NCBI GenBank assembly: GCA_025330725.1
Contig: JAIWND010000013.1
Location: 620,001-684,000, forward strand
Direction: 5' to 3'
DNA from: Chlamydoabsidia padenii
Lineage: Eukaryota; Mucoromycota; Mucoromycetes; Mucorales; Cunninghamellaceae
Length of the DNA stretch: 64,000 nucleotides
The notes under the pieces are model-generated. The model was given only the letters and a program-made list of their open reading frames with translations. It was not told where the DNA came from and made no database searches. Shown in pieces: positions 10,301 to 19,799 of the stretch. The position numbers and the translations under genes are program-made. Position 1 is the stretch's first letter. Every line of letters begins with the position of its first letter.

Positions 10301-11796
10301 GCTGCCGCCGCTGGTGGTGATGATGTTGGACCTTTTGCTGTTGTTGTTGTTGTTTTAGAGAGTGGGAAAGGTGCTGACTTTATCGTTGGTGGTATCAATG
10401 TTGCTGATGATGGTGATAATCTAGTAGTAACATCGCTAGGTAAGGGTGCCGTTGTCTGTTCAGCCACCATTGTTTTTGCTGCTGCTGCTGCTGGTAGTGA
10501 TGATGTTGGACCTTTTGTTGTTGTTGTTTTAGAGAGTGGGAAAGGCGCTGACTTTATCGTTGGTGGTATCAATGTCGCTGATGATGGTGACGATCTAACA
10601 GTAGCATTTGCGGTGATATCGACAGGTATGGAGGCCGTTGTCTGTTTAGTCGCTATTACTTTTGCTGCTGTTACTGGTGGTGATGATGTCGCTGTTGTGA
10701 CATGCTCTGTTGCTATTGTTGGTGGCGGTAATAGTAATGAAGTTTGTGGTGTGGCAGTCATGTTCAAAGTTGTTGATGGTGGTGTGTCTGCTCCTGTCAA
10801 ATCAATATCAAAGTCGGTATCCTCTGACGCTATGGTATCTATCGTCATTATTGCCCAATCATGTTCCTGTGTTGGAGGTGATGTTGTGGTTTTATATTTC
10901 TTTGTTGACACAAGGGAAGGTGAGTAATTACTACTGTTGCTGTTGATGAACTTGCGTTTAGGTAGTACTAGTTGGTGAGCGGTTGTTTTTTGTGATCTCT
11001 GTGTTGGTGATGTGCTTCCTCCAAGTAGATCGTCCATATCCAAGTTGTCCCCAATCTGTATCCCTTCCCAGACAATATCCCCTGCACGAATCCTTGTCTT
11101 GTTGCTGTTGCTGTTGCTGTCGTCCATGTCATCTTCATCGTCGCTGATGGTGATAACAGTGTCGATTGAGTCCTTAACAAGTGTTTGTGGGGTTGTTGAA
11201 GCCACAGAATCAGCCAAAGGAAGAGAATCAAAATCTATTAGCGATTCAACATCAGAATTAATAATAACACGGTTTTCATTAGACCGGTCGTTTGTTATTG
11301 TGGTCAAAGATGTTGCTGTAACTGTTACTGTTGGTGCTGCTACTGTTGGTGCTGTTACTGACATTACCAATTGTTGTTTTGGTGCCAATTCAGAATCATC
11401 AAGTAAAAGTGCGTCTTCTGTTGCTTGTTGCTTGTCTACGTTGTCGATTGTATCAATTGTTGGTGTTGAAGAAGAAGAAGAAGAAGGTGTGGAATAATCT
11501 TCGTCCTCCAAGATCCAGTCAGGGAATGAGCGAGGACCTTGTATTGGATTAACAGGTGTCAGTATTGAAGGCCAAGGAATAAAAGACATCTGTGTTGCAC
11601 CACGATCACCTTCATTGGAGGATGAGGGTGGAAGTATTGATGATGGAAGAGGCTTGTGTTCTTTTCGTCGTTGTGCTAAATCAGGTATCGTTGATGAATC
11701 GGATCGTCTTCGTTTCCATTGTTGCTTGTTGGAAGAGTCAAAAGTTGTTGATGTAGGTCGTTGTGAGTGATCCAAAGGCCCTTCCTCAGTGAGCAT
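7309..11796 (-). CDS. SNF2-family ATPase of the ATRX/ARIP4 type
   Basis: Chromatin-associated DNA translocase using ATP to remodel nucleosome- or protein-bound DNA in the nucleus. Exon 1 (11796-9964) encodes about 610 residues of disordered Ser/Thr/Pro-rich sequence, ending in FVRSLKKHQ, then IEGIQFMWSQL. Walker A is AHCMGLGKTLQ, the form found in ATRX and ARIP4 rather than DEMGLGKT. Motif Ia is RILVLAPLITLTNW, motif II DEAHRIKN, motif III LTGYPLQNNLAEYY. The C-terminal helicase lobe shows VIIVSHSLVNL, GAIGVNITSACRMILADTDWNPSH and motif VI QSIGRIYRFGQKKHVYIYRLL. The C-terminus continues RVVDNKLSKLQ..., as after motif VI in ATRX/ARIP4. No ADD or PHD finger is visible. At least ten short introns interrupt the ATPase part. 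The N-terminal region carries coding tandem repeats (10199-10700). Subfamily assignment is by motif reading. Confidence 0.9.
10199..10700 (-). repeat. Coding tandem repeat, three units of about 160-175 bases
   Basis: Within exon 1 of the SNF2 gene three diverged units begin near 10199, 10358 and 10532 with almost the same sequence (GAGAGTGGGAAAGG). Each encodes a module around KSAPFPLSKTTTT, then GPTSS, Ala-rich, EQTTA and SDVTTRL. Unit 1 lacks part of the middle. The repeats lie in predicted disorder; copy number probably varies between strains (inference). Confidence 0.8.
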
Positions 11797-11952
11797 TTTT
11801 ACGAAAAGAGAAAGAGAGGTAAAGAATTGAATTCAAAAAAAAAAGGAAGGTTAAAATGCGGAATTTAAAAATTGAAAAAAGATTGGATACTCTGCAGGAG
11901 AGAACTCTTGGCTCTTTCTTTTTTTTTCTTTTCCTCTTCCTATTTAAACATT
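11797..11952. promoter_or_regulatory. Bidirectional promoter, SNF2 gene / GPI protein
   Basis: 156 bases separate two divergent start codons. The stretch contains TGCGGAATTTAAAAATTG at about 11855, a version of the recurring motif, plus a CT-rich leader (CTTTTTCTTTTCCTC) before the ATG at 11953. It must serve both genes. Confidence 0.5.
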
Positions 11953-12399
11953 ATGGCTTCTTCAATCTATTGGCTATTACTTACTATCCTTTTATCTTTA
12001 CTATATCAACAAACTAGTGGTCAGCATACAACAAGACCTTCGTTTACCCCCGTACCAAAGTCATCTGGTGTATATTGCATTCAAATGGTATGTCCTTCAC
12101 AGACGGGTGATCCTCCTTGTCCATCGGATTGTCAATCAGGTTGCAAGTTTGTTCCTGACCAATGCTGTCCTCAAGTCACTATAGCTTCTTGTCAAGATGG
12201 TGCTAGTCAAACCAGCACTTCCTCTTCCTCTGGTTTAGGCTCATCACCGACTTTTCACCCCACATCAACAACCACGCTAACATCACCACCTTCCTCTTCA
12301 CCTACTGGCTCTGCAAACAACAATACTGGACTGGATATGCGCCCTTCATTTTGGATTAGTCTAGTTTTAATCCTAGTAATTAGTAGTTTTATTATCTAG
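11953..12399 (+). CDS. Small secreted Cys-rich GPI-anchored protein
   Basis: 148 residues in one exon. It has a signal peptide (MASSIYWLLLTILLSLLYQQTSG), then a compact domain with eight cysteines at about residues 42, 47, 56, 60, 64, 71, 72 and 80 (spacing C-4-C-8-C-3-C-3-C-6-CC-7-C). A Ser/Thr/Pro-rich linker follows (about 85-125), then NNNTG and a hydrophobic C-terminal tail (FWISLVLILVISSFII), the layout of a GPI-anchored wall or surface protein. Eight cysteines recall CFEM proteins, but the spacing does not match CFEM, so I leave the domain unnamed. The frame is open upstream of 11953, but the signal peptide fixes the start. Confidence 0.75.
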   Translation: MASSIYWLLLTILLSLLYQQTSGQHTTRPSFTPVPKSSGVYCIQMVCPSQTGDPPCPSDCQSGCKFVPDQCCPQVTIASCQDGASQTSTSSSSGLGSSPTFHPTSTTTLTSPPSSSPTGSANNNTGLDMRPSFWISLVLILVISSFII

Positions 12400-12706
12400 T
12401 TTATGCATTTACCAATAAAAACTTGTATTTAGGATGTTACCACCTACCTACCATCACATAAAACATTGTAAAAGTAACAGATAATATGGGACCACATCAT
12501 TTAAGATCAAAATAAAATATGTTTATTATTATTATCCTTGTAAAAGGAGTCATTATTATGCCCAACACTACACTACACAACAATACCAGTATAAACAAGA
12601 TAAGAAAATAAAGATCAAAAAAGGTGGAATCAAAAGATGGAATGCTACTACTAGGAATGGAATAAGGGATGAAGATAGAGGAGCATCGTGAGTCACTGCC
12701 ATGGAT

Positions 12707-13547
12707 TCAATGTTGATCGGTTGTAGTCGATTTGCCATTGATAGTAGGTGTAGGAGTGGAAGAGGTGCTACTATTGTTGCTGTTGTTGTTGCTACTGTTA
12801 CTGCTGCCCAATTTAAACATACGGCCAAGAGAGGATCGAAGAGAATAGTTACTACCCGAGGATTTAGGTTTCAAGATACGCTTGTATGAATCCTAATACA
12901 TCACAAAGAAGAGTTGGTTAGTCCTCATATGCTATTATTATACATGTTCTTACCAAAAACATGATTTGAGGTTTATTAAAAGCCCCACGTCGCTTAGCAC
13001 GAATATATTCAATTGCATCCAAAGGTTTCATTCCCATTTCAATCAAAGCGATTGCCACCAGCACTGGAGCCCGACCTAATCCTGCTACACAATGTACGGC
13101 AATAGTTGGTCGAGGAGGTGTCTTCTTTTCTTCAGGTTGTTGTTGTTGTTGTTGTTGTTGATCCTTGTCGTCCACGAGTAATTTATCTTCTACTGTTGTC
13201 TGCTGCTGTTGATACTGTTTCCTTGTTGTTTCCACCAAGTGTAACCATTGTTGAATCACTTGGGCTGGAGGTACCCCACCATCCTTAAAAGGTAAATCAT
13301 GTACTTGAATGCCTTGATCCGTTAATCGTTGTGTTTGGTAAGTAGGTTGACAGCACCGTACGACATTTTTGACAGATAGGTGGACAAATTCGTCGAGGTA
13401 AAAGCCAAGAGTGCTTTCCGTCGGACAGTCGAGAATCAGATACCTTAATTGACTGTGTGGACATTCGATCAAGGTAAGCATTCGTCCCAAAGGTGATTCG
13501 CATCGAGTATATTCTGGTGAGAAACGCTTGTCGGCAATATTGACCAT
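12707..13547 (-). CDS. PRL/PTP4A-type dual-specificity phosphatase
   Basis: Exons 13547-12954 and 12892-12707 give 259 residues. The active-site P-loop is HCVAGLGRAP (Cys153, Arg159), the PTP4A signature. The general-acid loop reads HDLPFKDGGVPP; the Asp corresponding to the second D of the PRL WPFDD loop is kept but the Trp is Leu. Further family sequence follows (ALIEMGMKPLDAIEYIRAKRRGAFNKPQIMFL, split by the intron). Two oddities: a poly-Gln/Lys insert (about 111-145) between acid loop and P-loop, and a tail (KRILKPKSSG..., SLRSSLGRMFKLG, then Asn/Ser/Thr-rich) ending DQH with no CaaX box, so the usual prenylation is absent. The role is likely membrane-proximal signalling or magnesium-transporter control, as in the family; this is inference. 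Confidence 0.9.
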
Positions 13548-14018
13548 GGTGATTATTAAGTTGGAATGTTGTTTATATAGATGGTTGTTGTTGTCGTTCT
13601 ATGGTAAAGGTAAATAAAGACCAAAGTAAAGAGTTGTGTGTACACCAGTTGTAGGTAAGAGATCAATCAATGTGAGTTTGTAAAGTATAAAAACTTAAAA
13701 AAGAAGGATAGGGAGTGTATGTAGTGATGAAGGTAACGGAAGATGATGAAAATGACACAAGTATAATAATAACAGTAGATTGATTACTGGATTAAAATGA
13801 AAAGAAGAAGGATATAAATAAACAAATGGCTTGTATGAATGATAAAAGTGGTTTAAAGGGAAGTTAAGATAGTATAAGGGGAGAGATCGAACAATAAAGC
13901 CGAGAAGAAGGATGATATCAAGGTTTTAAAAAAGCCATGAAGTGAAAAGAAGAGAGGAAAGAGGGAAAACGGGGAAAAAATGAGCGCTTTGATTTCAAAT
14001 TTTTATTTCAAATCCCGA
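13548..14018. other. Spacer upstream of the phosphatase gene
   Basis: AT-rich unique sequence that probably holds the phosphatase promoter. Its end carries a motif copy, ATTTCAAATCCCG, at 14005-14017, directly before the stop of the anillin-like gene. No gene seen. Confidence 0.4.
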
Positions 14019-15202
14019 TCACCATAAAAATTTAGTGGGGACGATACTACACTGTTGTTGCTGCTGTCGTTGTTGTTGAGGTGGGTATTGTGTGGGAGAG
14101 CGAGATGGTAAGAATCCATGTTGACTATAATAAGGTTTACCAAGAGGATGGTCATAACTATATGATTCTTTCTCTTCGTCACCGCCATAAGCGTCATCTG
14201 TGTGAAGTTCTTCCTCATCATCTTCATCTTCTTCTTCATCATCATCATCATCATCATATATTTCATAATCATCTTCATAGTCATCATCATCGTCGTCGTC
14301 ATCATCTTCATCATCATCATCATCATCAATACTATCCATATCTTCTTGGCATTCATCAAAGATGGAAACCATATAATTTAAAACACGTTCCCATTCTTTT
14401 GATCGTTCCATATTTTCTGCCAAAACATACATTCGGCATTCGAATTCTGGGTGATCAAGGATACTACGTCGGTAAGCGGGATCCAATGTGTCTTCGGAGA
14501 ATTGTAAGATCAAACCACCGGCACCAATGAGCTGTTCATCTTGTTCCTCGCTACTTTCATGATAGGCTTCAATCAATGTATGCAAAGGAATGATATGTAA
14601 TGGTGGTCGGGTCTTTTTTTTTTTTGTTTTTTTTTGTTTTTGTTTTTTTTTGTTCCAATGATGATATATTAGAACAATACTTTTGTTTGAATGTTTGTAT
14701 TCTTACCTCTCTGAAATCAAAATCATAAAGTTCCAATTGGACACCTCTTACTACCACCCAAAACCTTTCCAGTCTCTAATTAAAAAAAAAAAAAAGGATA
14801 TTCATGCAAAATTAAAATCCCGCTCCATCCCATATATGAATTCTTACCGGTGTAAAAGTGCCTCTGACTTGCATGGTGAGATAATCTTCCATCAATTTAG
14901 AGTTGTTGATTATAGTTTGGGATCGATGGCTTACATAAACCCCAAATACCACCAAGACTTGATAGCTTTGACCATTGGTATGATCAGTGATTACATGACG
15001 TTGGACATGTTTCTGGGTAGGAGACAAATGGATTTGAAATTGATGTTTCCCTACACAGATATCTTGATGACTTTGTTGGGTTCTAGGATAAAACAATTGA
15101 ACGCCAGGTCGATGTTGAGCATATATCGTCAAGGTAGCATTGCATGATTCGTCAACATCACTAGACAGAAAAAAAAAGGGGGGGTGATCAGTCTCTCTTT
15201 CT

Positions 15203-15260
<58 letters not shown>

Positions 15261-15628
15261 CAAACCAATCTTACAATAGGAAGGTTTCATCTAGATTGGC
15301 TTGAACACTGTTCTTGCCGCATTTCTCACTAGCCGTATAGGCACTCATGCATGTCTCTTCATGAATTTGAACGCCGCAGCGGAACAAGCGGGCTAGAAAA
15401 TAAGATTGAGTCAATAAATCGAGCTTTTTATGAAAGACGACATACCTTTTGATGAATCTTGACTTGTAATTTGCAGCACTATAGATAGACATGTTAGGAA
15501 GTAAGTCATCATCATATAAAACAGAAACTTACCTCTGAGGTAAAAGGTAGCTTTGGGTTTCATGTCCTTGATTTCGGTAGGGGAGGTCAGAGGGGAGCTA
15601 AAAATAGAGTACTACCATTTTTAGGATA

Positions 15629-15668
<40 letters not shown>

Positions 15669-16318
15669 TTGACATGCGCTCGTAGCACTTACAAGGGACG
15701 ATGGGGTTTACGAAAAACGATCGACGTTGAGCAGGTAGCCAATGGATTCTGTAAACCTTGTTGAGTTTCTGCCAAAGAAGGATGTTTAATCCATTGCCAT
15801 TTCTCATCGGGTAATTGCTCTAGTGTATGGTACGAGCCATTATAATGCACAATGGGTTCCATCTTCTTGATCATGTTGGTCGAGATTGATTTGGTCGGAT
15901 GTTGTTTCTTTTTGAATGACATGAATGAGAAACTAGACAAAGATTTATGTATAAGTCGATGATGATTACTTTGATGATCATCATAATCATCATCGATAGG
16001 TGTGAAGAGTGAATCTTTCTTTGATTGGGCAGATGTATCATCATCATTTTGTTTCAAATCAAAGCTGCTAGTTTTGATCTTTGCAGGGGCGATCCTTTTC
16101 GAAGTCCGCATTTGGCCAGCTTGGGAGAGGCAATGGAATGATTTGTTCACCATATTTTTGATTGACAGGGCAGAGAAAGAGGATCGAAGGGAAGGGGTAA
16201 TCGAGTTGGATGGTGACCCAGGGTATTGTGGGCGTTGTTGGAACATACGAAATCTATGAGCGGGGGCCCGTGGTGGACTGGGTAGTAATGGGTTTCTAAC
16301 CACAGGGTAATCTGACAT
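14019..16318 (-). CDS. Anillin/Bud4-like protein (anillin-homology + PH domain)
   Basis: Septin- and cortex-associated scaffold for cytokinesis or bud/septum site organisation, by family. Exon 1 (16318 to about 15696) encodes a basic, disordered start (MSDYPVVRNPLLPSPPRAP..., SFHCLSQAGQMRTSKRIAPAK). Short exons follow, including one of 33 bases (about 15484-15452, LQITSQDSSK). They make the anillin-homology region: KATFYLRVLQITSQDSSK, ARLFRCGVQIHEETC, DVDESCNATLTIYAQHRPGV, LMEDYLTMQVRG. A PH domain comes next (LERFWVVVRGVQLELYDF, IIPLHTLIEAYHES, RMYVLAENMERSKEWERVLNYM), then a strongly acidic Asp/Glu run (14200-14340) and a Gln-rich end. Two introns hold long homopolymers (15206-15258 and 15631-15665). 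Exact exon ends in the middle are approximate. Confidence 0.82.
15206..15258. repeat. 53-base T homopolymer inside an intron
   Basis: Uninterrupted T run on the + strand (A on the coding strand), just downstream of the donor GTAAG of an intron in the anillin-like gene. A second run at 15631-15665 lies in another intron of the same gene. Length may be inexact because of sequencing slippage. Confidence 0.9.
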
Positions 16319-16565
16319 GTAAAGGTAAGTATGAGAGAAAGAGAGAGAGAAAGAAAGAAAGAGAGAGAATGGAAGTGGGAAAAAAAAGGGGGGGAAAGGG
16401 CTGGATCAGTCGTTTCTTCAGTCTATTCATTCTTTCTTTCCCTTATAAAATGATATAGTCGGGACTTTTTTTTCCTTTTTACTATTACTACAATATTACT
16501 GTCATCAGGAAAAGGGGTCGGGGAATAATTCATGCAGATTAGTCGATCATTCTACTGAAGTATTG

Positions 16566-16745
16566 ATGGATTATGTCTCAGGGACAGGTACCAGTTACTT
16601 CGACCTGAAACCCATCTTTACATTCACTGCCTTTTCTTTACTTGTACTCTATTTACAAGTAAATGACTTTCTATAAACTGTTAAGTTAAATATCTCCTAG
16701 GGTTATCTATACGGTTGTATTGGCGATAAAGGGTATGTTCCTTAA
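16566..16745 (+). CDS. Candidate single-span microprotein, two exons
   Basis: Exon 16566-16658 joins exon 16701-16745 through a 42-base GTAAAT...CTAG intron, giving 45 residues: MDYVSGTGTS, then SYFDLKPIF, a hydrophobic span (TFTAFSLLVLYLQGYLYGC) and IGDKGYVP. A GTATGT donor just before the stop and a strong acceptor (T-rich, TTTAG) at about 16853 offer an alternative end GDKGF. It resembles small ER/Golgi or mitochondrial membrane subunits in size, but I cannot assign it. Confidence 0.35.
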
Positions 16746-17890
16746 TCTTCGATTTCAAATCCCGACAATCCTGCGTGTGAAAACCCCGATGGAATTAGCG
16801 CCTCCTAAAAAGTTTTATATGTATCTCTTTCACTTTTTATTTTTTTTTTTTAGATTCTAAAAGTGATATACCGCAGCGATTCTTGGACTTCCAGCATACT
16901 TTATAATCAATGTAATCTTCAGCAATAGCTAACAATTCGTAAAGGTGAAAAAGATAACGTGTTGTGGATGTATTCAAACACTCCCCACCGTAACGTTGGC
17001 GTAAAGGTAAACAAAAACTGACAAAACAAATCAACATTATACACCAACATCTTCTCTCTCTCTCTCTCTCTCTTCCTAGATCACTCCTAGAGGACACACA
17101 ATGTATCGGTAATAGTAGCGATCAACGTTAAAAGTAAAACAGAATACTCATCCTTGTTACATACTTACTCTCTTTTTACTTTACATGGAACAATACTGGT
17201 AGACCCCTTCAAGCCAACTGCATCCTTAGCAGCGAACGAAAGTAACAATAAAAAGTATAGAGGGGATCATGGCTAATATATACTTGTGCATCGGGTACCT
17301 TCTCAATTAACGAGTTATTACTTTGTTAATAGAAAAGTGTATAGAATACGATGACGACTGAATGTCAAAAAAAAAGTGGATAAACGATGATATTGTCAAT
17401 CTACTTGCCTGATAGCTGTATTGAAACCAGCCTTTCCTTTATCTTCCAATCAACTTGTCTACAACATATGGTTATAACTTTAGTATAGAATTAGTAGTCC
17501 ATAGTAGTGGGGTAGGCAGTGTAGTTATATAATAGAATCGTAGCCTTAAACTTGATTTTATATCTAATAAAGTTTACCACGATGAGGGAACTGATCTCCC
17601 TTCGATGCATCATTTTTTTACTCGTCATTTATTACACTATACATCTGGCTTTTTTTTTTTTTTTTTTTTCAGTGGTTACAGTTGATGGGTGATAATCCGA
17701 AATGCAAACCCCGACTTTGAAAGCAGGGCGATCCAAACACAGTTCATCAAAAACATGCGTACAAGCACAACGTAAAGTTTCATGTATCATTATAGCCACT
17801 CTTGTGAAGAAGGTTCTTGTTCAAAGACAAAATATTTAGTTGGACTCCATGTCATAGTATCAATACACCAGTGTAAAGACCTGTCTCGAT

Positions 17891-17906
17891 CGGCGGGATT
17901 TGAAAA
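17891..17906 (+). promoter_or_regulatory. Recurring motif copy before the DHHC gene
   Basis: CGGCGGGATTTGAAAA, about 115 bases before ATG 18020, is among the closest to the consensus KCGGGRTTTRAAAT found across the window. Confidence 0.5.
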
Positions 17907-18019
17907 AAGGGGGGATGGCGCTGCATTTGAAAACTTCCAGGCTAATTTTATTCCTTTTTTCTTTTTTGGTCTCTCGGATTCGGCAACAGCTTCATTCCTT
18001 TTTTCTTCCGTCTTTCTTC

Positions 18020-18837
18020 ATGGCAAAACCTCCCTCACCTTTTGTGAAGGCACTCACTGGCCTCATTCTTCAAATTGTTGTTTATGGTCTTTTGGTTTAT
18101 ACTTGGTACATATATGTCTTCCGTATTTGTGGTAAGTAAACTAAATTAAACTAAAAAAAAATGGGTGGGGTCAAAGTATGGAACGAACACTTTTTTTTTA
18201 TTTTTTTATTTTTATTCTACTCACTTGCCTCTGTTTACTGTTTTTATTTATAGTGGCATTATTGATAAAAAGTAGTTATGCTAATGTACCAGCTGGAGGT
18301 AGGAAGCTTCTTTGTAGACGGGATTATAGTCACTGATCTAACACCCTTCTTTTAATTAATAAAACTAGGTGTACTGATAGCTTTTGCCACCCTCTTTGTG
18401 TTTATGGCCTGTATATGTTATACCCGTATCATACATTCTGACCCTGGACATCCAGAACAAGTAAGTATAACAAACAGGGGTGTTACTTTAATGCTGACTA
18501 GTTGTATCAATTCTTTTACTTCATCTTACTAGTCACTTAGCTTACAAGCAGCTGAATCAGGAACCTCTCAAAACAGCCAAACCCATTTGCCTCGATATTG
18601 TTATTCACCCAGTTTATTCGATAAACAGACACAAACTATTATATCTTTACCTTTGCAACAAGATACGACCATCCTACCTGCTCTATCCATCTCTGAACCC
18701 AATGGTATGCCACGGTTTTGTGATATCTGTAAATGTGTCAAACCTGATCGAACCCATCATTGTAGTGATTGTAATGTTTGTGTGCTGAAAATGGATCAGT
18801 AAGTGATGATAATCTTGTTATCGTATATTGATTAACC

Positions 18838-18874
<37 letters not shown>

Positions 18875-19615
18875 GAAAATAGTCATTGCCCTTGGATTAA
18901 TGGATGTGTAGGTCACCGCAATTATAAATTCTTCTTTTTATTTGTGTCGTATACAGGACTTTATGGATTATGGGGTCTTTGTAGTGGTATCCCTTTGGTA
19001 GTGATTGCTATGCGGGATCATGTATGTATTGATGAAGGTGGTATTGGGCTTGTATGACTAAATCTTACTTTTATCTTATATCTTGAATACAAATACATAG
19101 AATGAAGCATTAGATCCACAATGGATTGTCTTTTTAATAATGCAAGTGAAACAACCAATGGTAATAGAATAGGCATACATACTAATTTAATATCAATTGT
19201 TTATAATAGAGCCTTCGTCTTTGGATTAACAGTATGCGGATTCTCATTGGCTCACGGACAATACATCTTGGTCAATCGAACAACATTGGAAAGCCTCTCC
19301 ACGCGCCCTGATCATGTACGTGTAGATTTTGATACCTCGGGACTCAACTATGAAGTGGTTAGTACATCTCTTCACGATCGCTTTTGGAACATTGGCACCA
19401 AGGCAAATTGGCGAAGTGTAATGGGTGATCATCCTATTGGCTGGTTTTGTAAGTTATCATAATTTAATATTGGAAAAAGAAAACTTACTTTGCTTTGGTG
19501 TTTGAATCTAGTACCTGTTTATCATGGTCTTGGTGATGGCACTGTATACCCCTTTAATGATTTGGCTTACCATAAAATCTTGGAACAAGCTAAACAACAC
19601 CATGACACAATATAG
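18020..19615 (+). CDS. DHHC palmitoyltransferase
   Basis: Integral membrane protein S-acyltransferase that transfers palmitate to cysteines of target proteins at Golgi, vacuole or plasma membrane. Starts at 18020 ([15 protein letters not shown]). Two N-terminal membrane spans ([41 protein letters not shown]) precede the DHHC Cys-rich domain: [39 protein letters not shown]. The catalytic His-His-Cys is rebuilt across an intron (CA|T CAT TGC) that contains a TTA repeat. Two further spans follow, then the TTxE motif (NRTTLESL) and a soluble tail. Seven or more exons. The subfamily (Pfa3/Pfa4/Swf1) cannot be settled by eye. It follows the tandem + strand order DHHC, BRAP, GST, each with its own spacer. 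Confidence 0.9.
18839..18874 (+). repeat. (TTA)n microsatellite in an intron
   Basis: About twelve TTA units fill the intron that splits the DHHC codons of the palmitoyltransferase gene. Confidence 0.9.
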
Positions 19616-19799
19616 ATTAAACCCTTAATGCACTTTTTTTTTTTTTTTTACTCTCTCTTCACCTTTATTTACTATTTACCTCTTCACTAATTTTACTACC
19701 TACATGTATTAACTTATTTGCCAGCATAATGTTCTGGGTTTGAAATAATAATAAAAAGGGCTCATTTATTTTGCTCCTCTTCTACATTTATATACAATC

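Larger units (their letters stand above)
16319..18019. other. 1.7 kb spacer between divergent genes
   Basis: Contains a candidate micro-gene at 16566-16745 (separate entry), motif copies at 16751-16764 (GATTTCAAATCCCG) and 17891-17906 (CGGCGGGATTTGAAAA, about 115 bases before the DHHC start), a CT repeat at 17052-17074 and a T-run at 17651-17670. A minus-strand frame at 17040-16840 (RYGGECLNTSTTRYLFHLYELL...) reads protein-like but lacks a convincing start. Positions 17100-17640 show nothing recognisable. Confidence 0.4.

Noticed and set aside
10154..10927. 257-residue + strand frame rich in Val, Gly and Asp
   Set aside because: It is the antisense shadow of the Thr/Pro-rich tandem repeats in the SNF2 gene; no start context and no domain.
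14081..14530. His-rich + strand frame
   Set aside because: Antisense of the GAT-type acidic repeat at the end of the anillin-like gene.
16840..17040. Minus frame RYGGECLNTSTTRYLFHLYELL
   Set aside because: It reads protein-like but has no start, no clean splice partners and no recognised family; kept only as a note.
18839..18874. Possible CRISPR-like or tandem array
   Set aside because: It is a simple TTA microsatellite within an intron of a eukaryotic gene.
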